Of a stretch of 17,764 nucleotides of DNA, positions 1 to 7,043 are shown piece after piece. The translations under genes were made by a program, and so were the position numbers. Position 1 is the first letter of the stretch. Each line of letters opens with the position of its first letter. Origin of the DNA: Clostridium sp. CAG:221. GTDB lineage: Bacteria; Bacillota; Clostridia; Clostridiales; Clostridiaceae. Location of the stretch: contig FR883404.1 of assembly GCA_000435835.1 (NCBI GenBank), positions 97,803-115,566 of the forward strand, in the 5' to 3' direction. The notes under the pieces were generated by a model, which did no database searches, was not told where the DNA came from, and was given only the letters and a program-made list of their open reading frames with translations.

Positions 1-636
1 GTAAGTGGAGTAGCTTATGGTATTGATACAGCTGCTCATAAAGAGGTGCTTATATGTGGTGGAAAAACCATTGGAGTTCTAGGATGTGGATTAGATATAA
101 TATATCCTAAAAGTAATAAAAAGTTATATGAGGAAATATATAATAATGGATTGTTAATTTCAGAATTTCCTATGGGAGTACAGCCAATGCCTTATAATTT
201 CCCACGTAGAAATAGGATAATTAGTGGATTGAGTAATGGTGTTATAGTTGTTGAAGCATCGGTAAAAAGCGGTTCTTTAATTACGGCAAATTTAGCGTTA
301 GAACAAGGAAAAGATGTAATGGCTATTCCAGGATCCATTTTTAGTAATACAAGCAAAGGGTGTCATCAATTGTTGAGGGATGGCGCAAGAATTTTTACTG
401 GTTTAGAGGATTTACATTCCTTTCTTAATGTAACTAAAAATGAAAGTGAAAAAAGAATAAAAAACCACAGCAGAAATTTAATAATGACAGTTATAAAAAA
501 TGAGCCAACACATTTTGATAAAATATTTGAAAGTGTAAATATTGACAGGATAGCTTTATATGAGTTATTATTTGAAATGCAAAATAAAAATGAAATTATT
601 TGCCTTCCAGGCAATTATTATGCAAAGTTAAGTTAG
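1..636 (+). CDS. dprA: DNA processing protein DprA (Smf), 3' part only
   Basis: DprA loads RecA onto incoming single-stranded DNA during natural transformation and protects it. The reading frame is open from base 1 and gives 211 residues, so the N-terminal SAM-like region and the start codon lie outside the window. It begins inside the Rossmann-like core with VSGVAYGIDTAAHKE, matching the family's SGxAxGID motif. It continues with GGKTIGVLGCGLDIIYP, then FPRRNRIISGLS and VVEASVKSGSLITA, all hallmarks of the DprA nucleotide-binding fold. The last 55 or so residues look like the C-terminal winged-helix domain. The GTG at 46 is an internal Val codon, because homology to the family runs upstream of it. 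Downstream lies topA after 48 bases, the usual clostridial neighbour. Many clostridia carry dprA without being known to be transformable, so the physiological role here is uncertain. Confidence 0.95.
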   Translation, partial: VSGVAYGIDTAAHKEVLICGGKTIGVLGCGLDIIYPKSNKKLYEEIYNNGLLISEFPMGVQPMPYNFPRRNRIISGLSNGVIVVEASVKSGSLITANLALEQGKDVMAIPGSIFSNTSKGCHQLLRDGARIFTGLEDLHSFLNVTKNESEKRIKNHSRNLIMTVIKNEPTHFDKIFESVNIDRIALYELLFEMQNKNEIICLPGNYYAKLS

Positions 637-653
637 GATTTAAGGGGGTGCAA

Positions 654-677
654 ACTCCTAGTAATTTTTTTAGGAGT
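654..677 (+). promoter_or_regulatory. Hairpin covering the topA ribosome binding site
   Basis: ACTCCTA (654-660) is a perfect 7-bp complement of TAGGAGT (671-677), separated by a T-rich 10-base loop. The right arm holds the TAGGAG ribosome binding site of topA, 7 bases before its ATG at 685, so folding would hide the site. A G-run at 644-648 just upstream could pair with CTCC (655-658) and release it. There is no T-run after the stem, so it is not a normal terminator. The pairing is seen in the sequence; regulation is inference. Confidence 0.5.
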
Positions 678-684
678 ATTAAAT

Positions 685-2775
685 ATGGGACAAAATCTTG
701 TTATAGTAGAATCACCTGCAAAGGCAAAGACTATCAGTAAATATTTAGGGAAGAATTACATAGTCGAAGCTTCAATGGGGCATGTAAGAGATTTACCTAA
801 GAGTAAATTAGGTGTTGATATAGAGGATAATTTTACGCCAAAATATATAACAATTAGGGGAAAAGGCGAATTAATAGATAAATTAAGAAAGGCTGCCAAA
901 AAAGCAGATAAAATATATCTGGCAACGGACCCCGACCGTGAAGGAGAAGCAATTTCATGGCATTTAGCACATATATTAAAAATATCAGAAGAGGAAAATT
1001 GCAGAATTGTATTTAATGAAATCACTAAGTCTGCTGTTAAAGCTTCTATTAAAGAAGCAAGAAAGATTAATGTTAATCTTGTTGATGCTCAGCAGGCTAG
1101 AAGAATTTTAGATAGATTAGTTGGTTATGAAATAAGCCCTATTTTATGGAAAAATGTAAAGTGGGGATTAAGTGCAGGTAGAGTACAATCAGCTGCTTTA
1201 AAGCTTATTTGTGATAGAGAAGAAGAAATAAAAGCGTTTATTCCTAAGGAATATTGGACTGTTGATTGTGCATTAAAGAAGGAAAGAAAGAAATTCCCTG
1301 TTAGACTTACACAGCATGAAGGAAAGAAAATTGAGATAAAAAACGAAGAAGAAGCTAAAAAAATTATTGATGATTTAGAAAAAGGAAACTTCGTAGTTAA
1401 ATCAGTTAAAAAAGGGAAAAGGATGAAAAATCCATTACCTCCATTTACAACTAGTACATTACAACAAGATGCTTCTAAAAAATTAAATTTTATAACTAAG
1501 AGAACCATGTCTATAGCACAAGCGTTATACGAAGGTGTAGAAGTTAAGGGATATGGAACTGTGGGGCTTATAACTTATATGAGAACAGACTCTGTAAGAA
1601 TTTCTGAAGAGGCTCAAGGAAAAGCCATAAACTTTATAAAGGATAATTACGGAGATGAATATGTGCCAGAACAGCTTAGAGTATATAAAAGTAAAAAGAA
1701 TATACAAGATGCCCATGAAGCTATCAGACCATCATATATAGAAATAACTCCTGAAATAGCTAAAGGTAGCCTGACTCCAGAGCAATATAAATTGTATTCA
1801 TTAATATGGAAGAGATTTGTGGCAAGCCAAATGTCTTCATGTGAATTAAGCACAAATAGTATAGATATAATGAATGGAAGCTATAAGTTCAAGGCTTCAG
1901 GTAATACAATAAAATTTGATGGTTTTATGAAGATATATGATTACTTAACAGAAGCTGATGAAGAAGATGTTGTTTTACCAGAATTACAAGAAGGGGAAGA
2001 ATTAAAACCTGCTAGTATAGAAGAAAAACAACATTTTACACAACCACCAGCAAGATACACTGAAGCATCATTTGTTAAATTGCTTGAAGAAAAAGGAATA
2101 GGAAGACCAAGTACTTATGTACCAACAATTTCTACATTATTAAGTAGAGAATATATAGTAAGAGAAAAGAAGAATCTTATGGCAACGGAGCTTGGATTTA
2201 TAGTAAATAATATTCTTTCTGAATACTTTAAGCAAATAGTTGATGTTGATTTTACAGCGGCTATGGAAGGTAAGTTAGATAATATTGAAGAAGGCAGTGA
2301 ATCTTGGACTAATGTTGTTGAAGAGTTCTTTGCACCATTGAAGATTGCCATAGATAAAGCTGAAAAAGAAGTATCTAAAGTGGTAATAGAAGATAAAGTA
2401 AGTGATGTGCCTTGTGATAAATGTGGTAAGATGATGGTAATCAAACATGGAAGATATGGTGATTTCCTAGCTTGTCCAGGATATCCTGAGTGTAAAAATG
2501 CAAAACCAATAGTGGAAGAATTAGATGTAGATTGCCCTAAATGTGGCGGTAAAGTTCTTGTGAAAAGAAGTAAAAAAGGTAAAAAATTCTTTGGATGTTC
2601 TAATTATCCTGATTGTGATTTTGTAAGTTGGAATGAACCTGTTAAAGATAAATGTGAAGAATGTGGCAGCTACATGGTATTGAAATATAGCAAAACAAAA
2701 GGTAAATACGTACAATGCTCTAATTCAGAGTGTGGGAATATAAAGATAATAGAAGAAAAAGAAAAAGATAATTAA
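685..2775 (+). CDS. topA: DNA topoisomerase I (type IA)
   Basis: Relaxes negatively supercoiled DNA by cutting and passing one strand, using a 5'-phosphotyrosine intermediate and Mg2+. The 696-residue protein starts with the Toprim domain: VESPAKAK at 8-15 and the metal-binding DPDREGE at 82-88. The catalytic tyrosine is in GLITYMRTDS: Tyr298, with Arg300 next to it. The C-terminus has three four-cysteine zinc-ribbon modules: Cys577/580/597/603, Cys617/620/638/644 and Cys657/660/678/683. This is the usual layout for bacterial TopA of about 700 residues. ATG at 685 is supported by TAGGAG 7 bases upstream and by the Toprim motif starting near residue 5. That ribosome binding site lies in a hairpin (see the entry at 654-677). 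No terminator is visible after the stop codon, so transcripts may run on into codY. Confidence 0.98.
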   Translation: MGQNLVIVESPAKAKTISKYLGKNYIVEASMGHVRDLPKSKLGVDIEDNFTPKYITIRGKGELIDKLRKAAKKADKIYLATDPDREGEAISWHLAHILKISEEENCRIVFNEITKSAVKASIKEARKINVNLVDAQQARRILDRLVGYEISPILWKNVKWGLSAGRVQSAALKLICDREEEIKAFIPKEYWTVDCALKKERKKFPVRLTQHEGKKIEIKNEEEAKKIIDDLEKGNFVVKSVKKGKRMKNPLPPFTTSTLQQDASKKLNFITKRTMSIAQALYEGVEVKGYGTVGLITYMRTDSVRISEEAQGKAINFIKDNYGDEYVPEQLRVYKSKKNIQDAHEAIRPSYIEITPEIAKGSLTPEQYKLYSLIWKRFVASQMSSCELSTNSIDIMNGSYKFKASGNTIKFDGFMKIYDYLTEADEEDVVLPELQEGEELKPASIEEKQHFTQPPARYTEASFVKLLEEKGIGRPSTYVPTISTLLSREYIVREKKNLMATELGFIVNNILSEYFKQIVDVDFTAAMEGKLDNIEEGSESWTNVVEEFFAPLKIAIDKAEKEVSKVVIEDKVSDVPCDKCGKMMVIKHGRYGDFLACPGYPECKNAKPIVEELDVDCPKCGGKVLVKRSKKGKKFFGCSNYPDCDFVSWNEPVKDKCEECGSYMVLKYSKTKGKYVQCSNSECGNIKIIEEKEKDN

Positions 2776-2808
2776 TAAAAAATAGATGACAGGAAATCTT
2801 ATCCAAGG

Positions 2809-2815
2809 TGTCGAA
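2809..2815 (+). promoter_or_regulatory. Spo0A-box-like site upstream of codY
   Basis: TGTCGAA is an exact match to the 0A-box core (TGNCGAA) bound by the sporulation regulator Spo0A. It lies 16 bases upstream of the -35 hexamer of the codY promoter, a position from which Spo0A~P could act. A 7-base match alone is weak evidence; binding is inferred. Confidence 0.4.
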
Positions 2816-2830
2816 TATATATTAAAAATG

Positions 2831-2859
2831 TTGAAATAGATTTTTGAATGTGATAGTAT
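2831..2859 (+). promoter_or_regulatory. codY promoter (sigma-A type, extended -10)
   Basis: TTGAAA (2831-2836) and TAGTAT (2854-2859) are 17 bases apart, with TG one base before the -10 hexamer (2851-2852). Transcription should start near 2866, leaving a leader of about 33 bases that holds the GAGGAGG ribosome binding site. Confidence 0.65.
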
Positions 2860-2898
2860 CAAAGAAGTAAGTTAGTGGTGGATGAGGAGGATGATTAA

Positions 2899-3675
2899 AT
2901 GTCATCATTATTAAGTAAAACTAGAAGATTGAATCGAATTCTTCAAAAAAAAGGAACAGATCCAGTCTCATTTGATGATATATGCGCGCTTTTAAGCGAA
3001 GTATTATCTTGTAATGTCTATATACTTGAAAAACATGGTAAAGTTTTAGGGCATACTTTTTGTAAAGATTTTGAATGCGATATAATGAAAACATATGTTT
3101 TATCAGATAATAGATTACCAGTTGAGTATAATGACAGAATTTTAGATGTTACTGAAACAGTAGCAAATTCTAAGTCAAAGGGTACTTGTGTTTTTAAAGA
3201 TGCTGGTGAATGTCCTATGAAAGAAAAGATATCAACAATAGTTCCTATACTAGGAAATAGAGAAAGATTAGGAGCTTTACTTTTAGCTAGATTTGGAGAA
3301 GAATTTACTGATGATGATTTAGTAATTGCTGAATATAGCGCAACAGTGGTTGGTATGGAAATATTAAGAGGACAACAAGATGAAATTGAAGAAGAAGCTA
3401 GAAGCAAGGCAGTAGTTCAATTAGCAATAGGCACATTATCATATTCTGAGCTAGAGGCAGTAGAACATATCTTCAATGAATTAGGAGGCACAGAAGGATT
3501 ACTAGTTGCATCTAAAATAGCAGATAAGGTTGGAATAACTAGAAGTGTTATAGTAAATGCATTAAGAAAGTTTGAAAGTGCTGGAGTAATTGAATCAAGA
3601 TCTTTAGGGATGAAGGGAACACATATAAAGATCTTAAATCCTAAATTATTAGATGAGCTAAAGAAAATAAGATAG
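2899..3675 (+). CDS. codY: GTP- and branched-chain-amino-acid-sensing global repressor CodY
   Basis: CodY is the Firmicutes regulator that represses stationary-phase, amino-acid and, in several clostridia, toxin and sporulation genes when GTP and Ile/Leu/Val are plentiful. The 258-residue length matches the family (about 259). The N-terminal half (about 1-155) corresponds to the GAF ligand-binding domain. The C-terminal part has the winged helix-turn-helix, with ASKIADKVGITRSVIVNALR near 203-222 followed by the wing SRSLGMKGTHIKIL. ATG at 2899 has GAGGAGG just upstream and starts with the family's typical MSSLLSKTRRLNRILQK. It has its own promoter and terminator, so it can be a single-gene unit, although read-through from topA is also possible. 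No clear CodY box (AATTTTCWGAAAATT) was seen in the window. Confidence 0.97.
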   Translation: MSSLLSKTRRLNRILQKKGTDPVSFDDICALLSEVLSCNVYILEKHGKVLGHTFCKDFECDIMKTYVLSDNRLPVEYNDRILDVTETVANSKSKGTCVFKDAGECPMKEKISTIVPILGNRERLGALLLARFGEEFTDDDLVIAEYSATVVGMEILRGQQDEIEEEARSKAVVQLAIGTLSYSELEAVEHIFNELGGTEGLLVASKIADKVGITRSVIVNALRKFESAGVIESRSLGMKGTHIKILNPKLLDELKKIR

Positions 3676-3680
3676 TGTAA

Positions 3681-3714
3681 AATGCAGTTGCCTTTAATGG
3701 TAACTGCATTTTTT
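3681..3714 (+). terminator. Terminator after codY
   Basis: Stem of 12 pairs including one G-U (3681-3692 with 3699-3710), loop TTTAAT, followed by a T-run to 3714. It begins 5 bases after the codY stop codon. Confidence 0.9.
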
Positions 3715-3791
3715 AAAATAAAAAATGCAAAATGTTATATTAAGTAGAAAAACGGTATAAAATATAATAAAAACTTTTATTTAAAAAGATG

Positions 3792-3820
3792 TTGCCACAA
3801 ATATATAGCTGTGATATACT
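3792..3820 (+). promoter_or_regulatory. rpsB-tsf promoter
   Basis: TTGCCA (3792-3797) and TATACT (3815-3820) are exactly 17 bases apart, with an extended -10 TG at 3812-3813. The expected start is near 3827. This is one of the strongest promoters in the window, as expected for ribosomal protein genes. Confidence 0.8.
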
Positions 3821-3826
3821 ATCAGA

Positions 3827-3918
3827 GGTAACAAAATACACACACTACTGTAGTTAAAAAGTCGGTGCTTGTTTTAACAAGTAACTTTATAGCAATGCGA
3901 GTAGTGGAGGTAAAAACC
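3827..3918 (+). promoter_or_regulatory. Structured 5' leader of rpsB, candidate S2 autoregulatory RNA
   Basis: Between the promoter and the ribosome binding site the RNA can fold into nested helices. CACTACT (3843-3849) pairs with AGTAGTG (3900-3906). AAAGT (3858-3862) pairs with ACTTT (3884-3888). CTTGT (3868-3872) pairs with ACAAG (3877-3881) around a TTTA loop. The outer helix ends about 12 bases before AGGAGG (3919-3924), so it could affect translation initiation. In E. coli, S2 represses its own rpsB-tsf mRNA through a leader. The same mode here is inference; I do not recognise this fold as a named Rfam family. Confidence 0.5.
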
Positions 3919-3931
3919 AGGAGGTAGAAAA

Positions 3932-4633
3932 ATGTCAGTAATATCAATGAAACAATTATTAGAAGCTGGTGTACACTTTGGTCACCAAACAAGAAGATGG
4001 AACCCTAAAATGGCTCCATATATATTCACAGAAAGAAACGGAATATATATAATAGATCTTCAAAAAACAGTTAAAAAAGTAGAAGAAGCTTACAACTTTA
4101 TAAGAGAAATATCTTTAGAAGGAAAAGACATTCTTTTCGTTGGAACTAAGAAACAAGCTCAAGAAGCTATCCAAGAAGAAGCTATAAGATCAAACATGCA
4201 CTACGTAAACAACAGATGGTTAGGTGGAATGTTAACAAACTTCAAAACTATCAAGACTAGAATTGCTAGATTAGAAGCTTTAGAAACTATGGAACAAGAC
4301 GGAACTTTCGATGTATTACCTAAGAAAGAAGTTATAAAATTAAGAGGTGAAATGGAAAAATTACAAAAGAACCTTGGTGGTATAACTAACTTAGACGTTA
4401 ACAACATTGGAGCAATGTTCGTTGTTGACCCAAGAAAAGAAAAGAATGCTATTTCAGAAGCTAAAATATTAGGAATCCCAGTTGTAGCTATAGTTGATAC
4501 AAACTGTGATCCAGAAGAAGTTGATTACGTAATACCAGGAAACGATGATGCAATCAGAGCTGTTAAATTAATAACTGCTAAACTTGCTGATGGTATAATA
4601 GAAGGAAGACAAGGCGAACAATTAGCTGAGTAA
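3932..4633 (+). CDS. rpsB: 30S ribosomal protein S2
   Basis: S2 is a component of the small ribosomal subunit near the mRNA exit side and is needed for S1 or mRNA docking and translation initiation. The 233 residues match the bacterial S2 length. Clear family stretches are MKQLLEAGVHFGHQTRRWNP near the start, GTKKQAQEAI, NNRWLGGMLTNFKTI and PVVAIVDTNCDPEEVDYVIP. ATG at 3932 follows AGGAGG (3919-3924) by 7 bases. Codon use differs from the surrounding genes. AAC, TTC and TAC are far more frequent, typical of very highly expressed genes in AT-rich clostridia. It is co-transcribed with tsf from the promoter at 3792, but a strong hairpin lies between them. Confidence 0.98.
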   Translation: MSVISMKQLLEAGVHFGHQTRRWNPKMAPYIFTERNGIYIIDLQKTVKKVEEAYNFIREISLEGKDILFVGTKKQAQEAIQEEAIRSNMHYVNNRWLGGMLTNFKTIKTRIARLEALETMEQDGTFDVLPKKEVIKLRGEMEKLQKNLGGITNLDVNNIGAMFVVDPRKEKNAISEAKILGIPVVAIVDTNCDPEEVDYVIPGNDDAIRAVKLITAKLADGIIEGRQGEQLAE

Positions 4634-4642
4634 TTTTTTGAA

Positions 4643-4676
4643 AAAAGGTAGGTGGAGTTAGCTTCATTTACCTTTT
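4643..4676 (+). terminator. rpsB-tsf intercistronic hairpin, candidate attenuator
   Basis: A continuous 15-pair stem (three G-U pairs) joins 4643-4657 to 4662-4676 around a TTAG tetraloop. The left arm starts with AAAA and the right arm ends in TTTT, so the U-tract is part of the stem, like a short A/U-flanked intrinsic terminator. It lies 9 bases after rpsB and 48 bases before tsf, where E. coli also has an attenuator. It could alternatively be an RNase processing or mRNA-stabilising element. Confidence 0.6.
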
Positions 4677-4724
4677 ACCCTAAGAAAAATGGTTTACATT
4701 TAATGTTTTAAGGAGGAATTGATT

Positions 4725-5639
4725 ATGATAACTGCAAAATCAGTTAAAGAATTAAGAGAAATGACTGGAGCAGGGATGATGGACTGCAAAAAAGCTTTAG
4801 TACAAACAGAAGGAGATATAGAAAAAGCTGTTGAGTACTTAAGAGAAAAAGGATTAGCTGCTGCTGCTAAAAAAGCTGGTAGAGTTGCTGCTGAAGGTAT
4901 AGTTAAGACTTTCGTTTCAGCTGATAAGAAAACTGCTGGTATGGTAGAAGTTAACTGTGAAACTGACTTCGTTGCTGCTAACGAAGAATTCGTTTCTTTC
5001 GCTGACAAAGTTGCAGAAATGGTAGCTAACACTTCAGCTGCAAACGTTGAAGAATTATTAGCTGAAAAATTCGATGGAGAAGCTACAGTTCAAGAAGCTT
5101 TAACTGCTTTAATAGCTAAGTTAGGTGAAAACATGACTTTAAGAAGATTTGCTAAATTCAACATCGAAAAAGGAGCTGTTGCTAGCTACATTCACGGTGG
5201 CGGAAGAATCGGTGTTATGGTAGAAGTTGCTTGTGACACTGAAAGCGAAATATTAGAAGAAGTTGCAAGAGAAGTTTGTATGCAAGTTGCTGCTGCAAAC
5301 CCATTATTCTTAAGCAAAGAAGAAGTAGATAGCGAATCATTAGAAAAAGAAAAAGAAATCTACAGAGTTCAAGCATTAAATGAAGGAAAACCAGAAAATA
5401 TCGTTGAAAAAATGGTAAATGGAAGAATTCAAAAATACTACAAAGAAGTTTGTCTTTTAGATCAAGCATGGGTTAAAGATGGAGATAAGAGCATAACTAA
5501 ATATCTTCAAGAAAAATCTAAAGAAGTTGGTTCTCCAATAACAGTAACTAGATACGCTAGATTCGAAAGAGGAGAAGGAATCGAAAAGGTTGAAGAAGAC
5601 TTTGCTGCTGAAGTAGCTAAGACTATGGGATTACAATAA
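4725..5639 (+). CDS. tsf: Translation elongation factor Ts
   Basis: EF-Ts is the cytoplasmic nucleotide exchange factor that regenerates EF-Tu-GTP. The product is 304 residues. The N-terminal UBA-like domain shows VKELREMTGAGMMDCKKAL, followed by the conserved core motif NCETDFVAANEEF, which inserts into EF-Tu. A TTG six bases upstream (4719) is in frame but only 2 bases from AGGAGG (4711-4716). The ATG at 4725 has 8-base spacing and gives the normal MITAKSVKELRE start, so I chose it. Codon choice is strongly biased to GCT, AAC and TTC, as in rpsB, pointing to high expression. A perfect terminator closes the unit. Confidence 0.97.
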   Translation: MITAKSVKELREMTGAGMMDCKKALVQTEGDIEKAVEYLREKGLAAAAKKAGRVAAEGIVKTFVSADKKTAGMVEVNCETDFVAANEEFVSFADKVAEMVANTSAANVEELLAEKFDGEATVQEALTALIAKLGENMTLRRFAKFNIEKGAVASYIHGGGRIGVMVEVACDTESEILEEVAREVCMQVAAANPLFLSKEEVDSESLEKEKEIYRVQALNEGKPENIVEKMVNGRIQKYYKEVCLLDQAWVKDGDKSITKYLQEKSKEVGSPITVTRYARFERGEGIEKVEEDFAAEVAKTMGLQ

Positions 5640-5646
5640 TGCCAAG

Positions 5647-5674
5647 AGAGAACACTTTAGTGTTCTCTTTTTTT
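5647..5674 (+). terminator. Terminator after tsf
   Basis: Perfect 9-bp stem (AGAGAACAC at 5647-5655 with 5660-5668), loop TTTA, followed by T's to 5674. It lies only 35 bases before the pyrH start codon. Confidence 0.93.
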
Positions 5675-5709
5675 AAAGATATAAATTGAGGAATGCAGGA
5701 GGAATTGGA

Positions 5710-6423
5710 ATGGAAAAGTGTACCTATAAAAGAGTTATGTTAAAGATTTCAGGTGAAGCATTATCAGGTGCAAATGGATTTGGATTTGATTTTGATACTG
5801 TTAGCAGAATAGCTAAAGAAGTTAAAGAGATAGTTGATATGGGAATAGAAGTTGGTCTTGTTGTAGGAGGCGGAAATATTTGGCGTGGTAGAAGCGGCGA
5901 AGGAATGGATAGAACTACAGCTGATCATATGGGAATGTTAGCTACTTGTATTAATGCTTTAGCACTTCAAGATGCTCTAGAAGGTATAGGAGTGAAAACA
6001 AGAGTTCAAACTGCAATAGAAATGAAAGAAATTGCTGAACCATTTATAAGAAGAAGGGCAGTAAGACATTTAGAAAAAGGTAGAGTTGTAATTTTTGGAG
6101 CAGGTTCAGGAAATCCATATTTCTCAACAGATACTGCAGCTGCATTAAGAGCAGCAGAAATTGAAGCTGATGTAATTTTATTAGCTAAAAATGTTGATGG
6201 TGTATATGACAAGGATCCTAATAAGTTTGCAGATGCAAAAAAATATGATACACTAACATATATGGAAGTAATTGAACAAGGATTACAAGTAATGGACACA
6301 ACAGCTACAACTTTATGCATGGATAATAATATTCCAATATTAGTATTTGGTCTTGAAGGTGATGGAAACATTAAAAGAGCCATGCTAGGTGAAAAGATTG
6401 GTACAATAGTATCTAAAAAATAG
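5710..6423 (+). CDS. pyrH: UMP kinase
   Basis: Phosphorylates UMP to UDP with ATP, the entry to all pyrimidine triphosphates. It is a hexameric amino-acid-kinase-family enzyme in bacteria. The 237 residues carry MLKISGEALSG (phosphate binding), VVGGGNIWRG, AEPFIRRRAVRHLEKGRV, GSGNPYFSTDTAAALRA and the nucleotide-binding LLAKNVDGVYDKDP. ATG at 5710 is 7 bases after AGGAGG (5697-5702). An in-frame TTG at 5686 has no ribosome binding site and would add a non-family extension. It follows the tsf terminator by only about 35 bases and runs straight into frr, whose ribosome binding site overlaps the pyrH stop codon. A promoter of its own is not convincing: TATAAA at 5680 has only a poor -35, so it may rely on terminator read-through. 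Confidence 0.97.
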   Translation: MEKCTYKRVMLKISGEALSGANGFGFDFDTVSRIAKEVKEIVDMGIEVGLVVGGGNIWRGRSGEGMDRTTADHMGMLATCINALALQDALEGIGVKTRVQTAIEMKEIAEPFIRRRAVRHLEKGRVVIFGAGSGNPYFSTDTAAALRAAEIEADVILLAKNVDGVYDKDPNKFADAKKYDTLTYMEVIEQGLQVMDTTATTLCMDNNIPILVFGLEGDGNIKRAMLGEKIGTIVSKK

Positions 6424-6432
6424 GAGGTTAAT

Positions 6433-6990
6433 ATGATTAAAGACGTTATTAAAGTAGCAGAAGAAAAGATGCAAAAAACTATTTCAGTTTTACATTCAGA
6501 TTTATCAACTATGAAGGCTGGTAGAGCAAACCCAACAATGCTTGATAGAATTCAAGTAGATTACTATGGAAGTCCATGTCCATTAAATCAAGTTGCCAAT
6601 GTATCAGCACCAGAACCAAGAATGTTAGTAATAACACCATGGGAAAAATCTTTATTAAAAGAAATAGAAAAAGCAATATTAAAATCAGATTTAGGAATAA
6701 ACCCTTCAAATGATGGTGCTATTATCAGATTATTAGTTCCAGAACTAACAGAAGAAACAAGAAAAAATATTGTGAAAAATGTTAAAAAAGCTGGAGAAGA
6801 TGCTAAAGTTGCATTAAGATCTATTAGAAGAGATGCTAACGAAAAAATAAAAGCTTTAAAGAAAGATGGGCATATTTCAGAAGATGAAGTTAAGAAAGCT
6901 GAAGATAATGTTCAAAAAGTTACAGATAAATTCGTAAAAGAAATAGATACAATAATAGCAGCTAAAGAAAAGGAAGTTATGTCAGTATAA
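6433..6990 (+). CDS. frr: Ribosome recycling factor
   Basis: RRF splits the post-termination ribosome together with EF-G. The 185-residue length is exactly the family norm. Family stretches are visible: KMQKTISVLHSDLSTMKAGRANP (helix 1 of the three-helix domain), the domain II segment with YYGSPCPLNQVAN, and the C-terminal helices with EETRKNIVKNVKKAGEDAK, RSIRRDANEKIK and DKFVKEID. ATG at 6433 is preceded by AGGAGG (6422-6427), which overlaps the pyrH TAG, showing tight translational coupling. A strong terminator begins directly after its stop codon. Confidence 0.98.
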   Translation: MIKDVIKVAEEKMQKTISVLHSDLSTMKAGRANPTMLDRIQVDYYGSPCPLNQVANVSAPEPRMLVITPWEKSLLKEIEKAILKSDLGINPSNDGAIIRLLVPELTEETRKNIVKNVKKAGEDAKVALRSIRRDANEKIKALKKDGHISEDEVKKAEDNVQKVTDKFVKEIDTIIAAKEKEVMSV

Positions 6991-7015
6991 AAAAACCTGC
7001 TTTGCAGGTTTTTTT
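6991..7015 (+). terminator. Terminator after frr
   Basis: AAAAACCTGC (6991-7000) pairs perfectly with GCAGGTTTTT (7004-7013) around a TTT loop, with T's continuing to 7015. It starts right after the frr stop and ends 29 bases before uppS. Confidence 0.93.
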
Positions 7016-7043
7016 CCTATATAACATAAAATTGGAGGAAATT

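Noticed and set aside
4719..4724. TTG as a start for tsf, adding two residues
   Set aside because: It is only 2 bases from the ribosome binding site; the ATG at 4725 has proper spacing and the family N-terminus.
5686..5709. TTG start giving pyrH an 8-residue extension
   Set aside because: It reads through the AGGAGG that serves ATG 5710, and the family begins near that ATG.
7002..7043. TTG start giving uppS a 14-residue extension
   Set aside because: It lies in the loop of the frr terminator and has no ribosome binding site; ATG 7044 has TTGGAGG in front.
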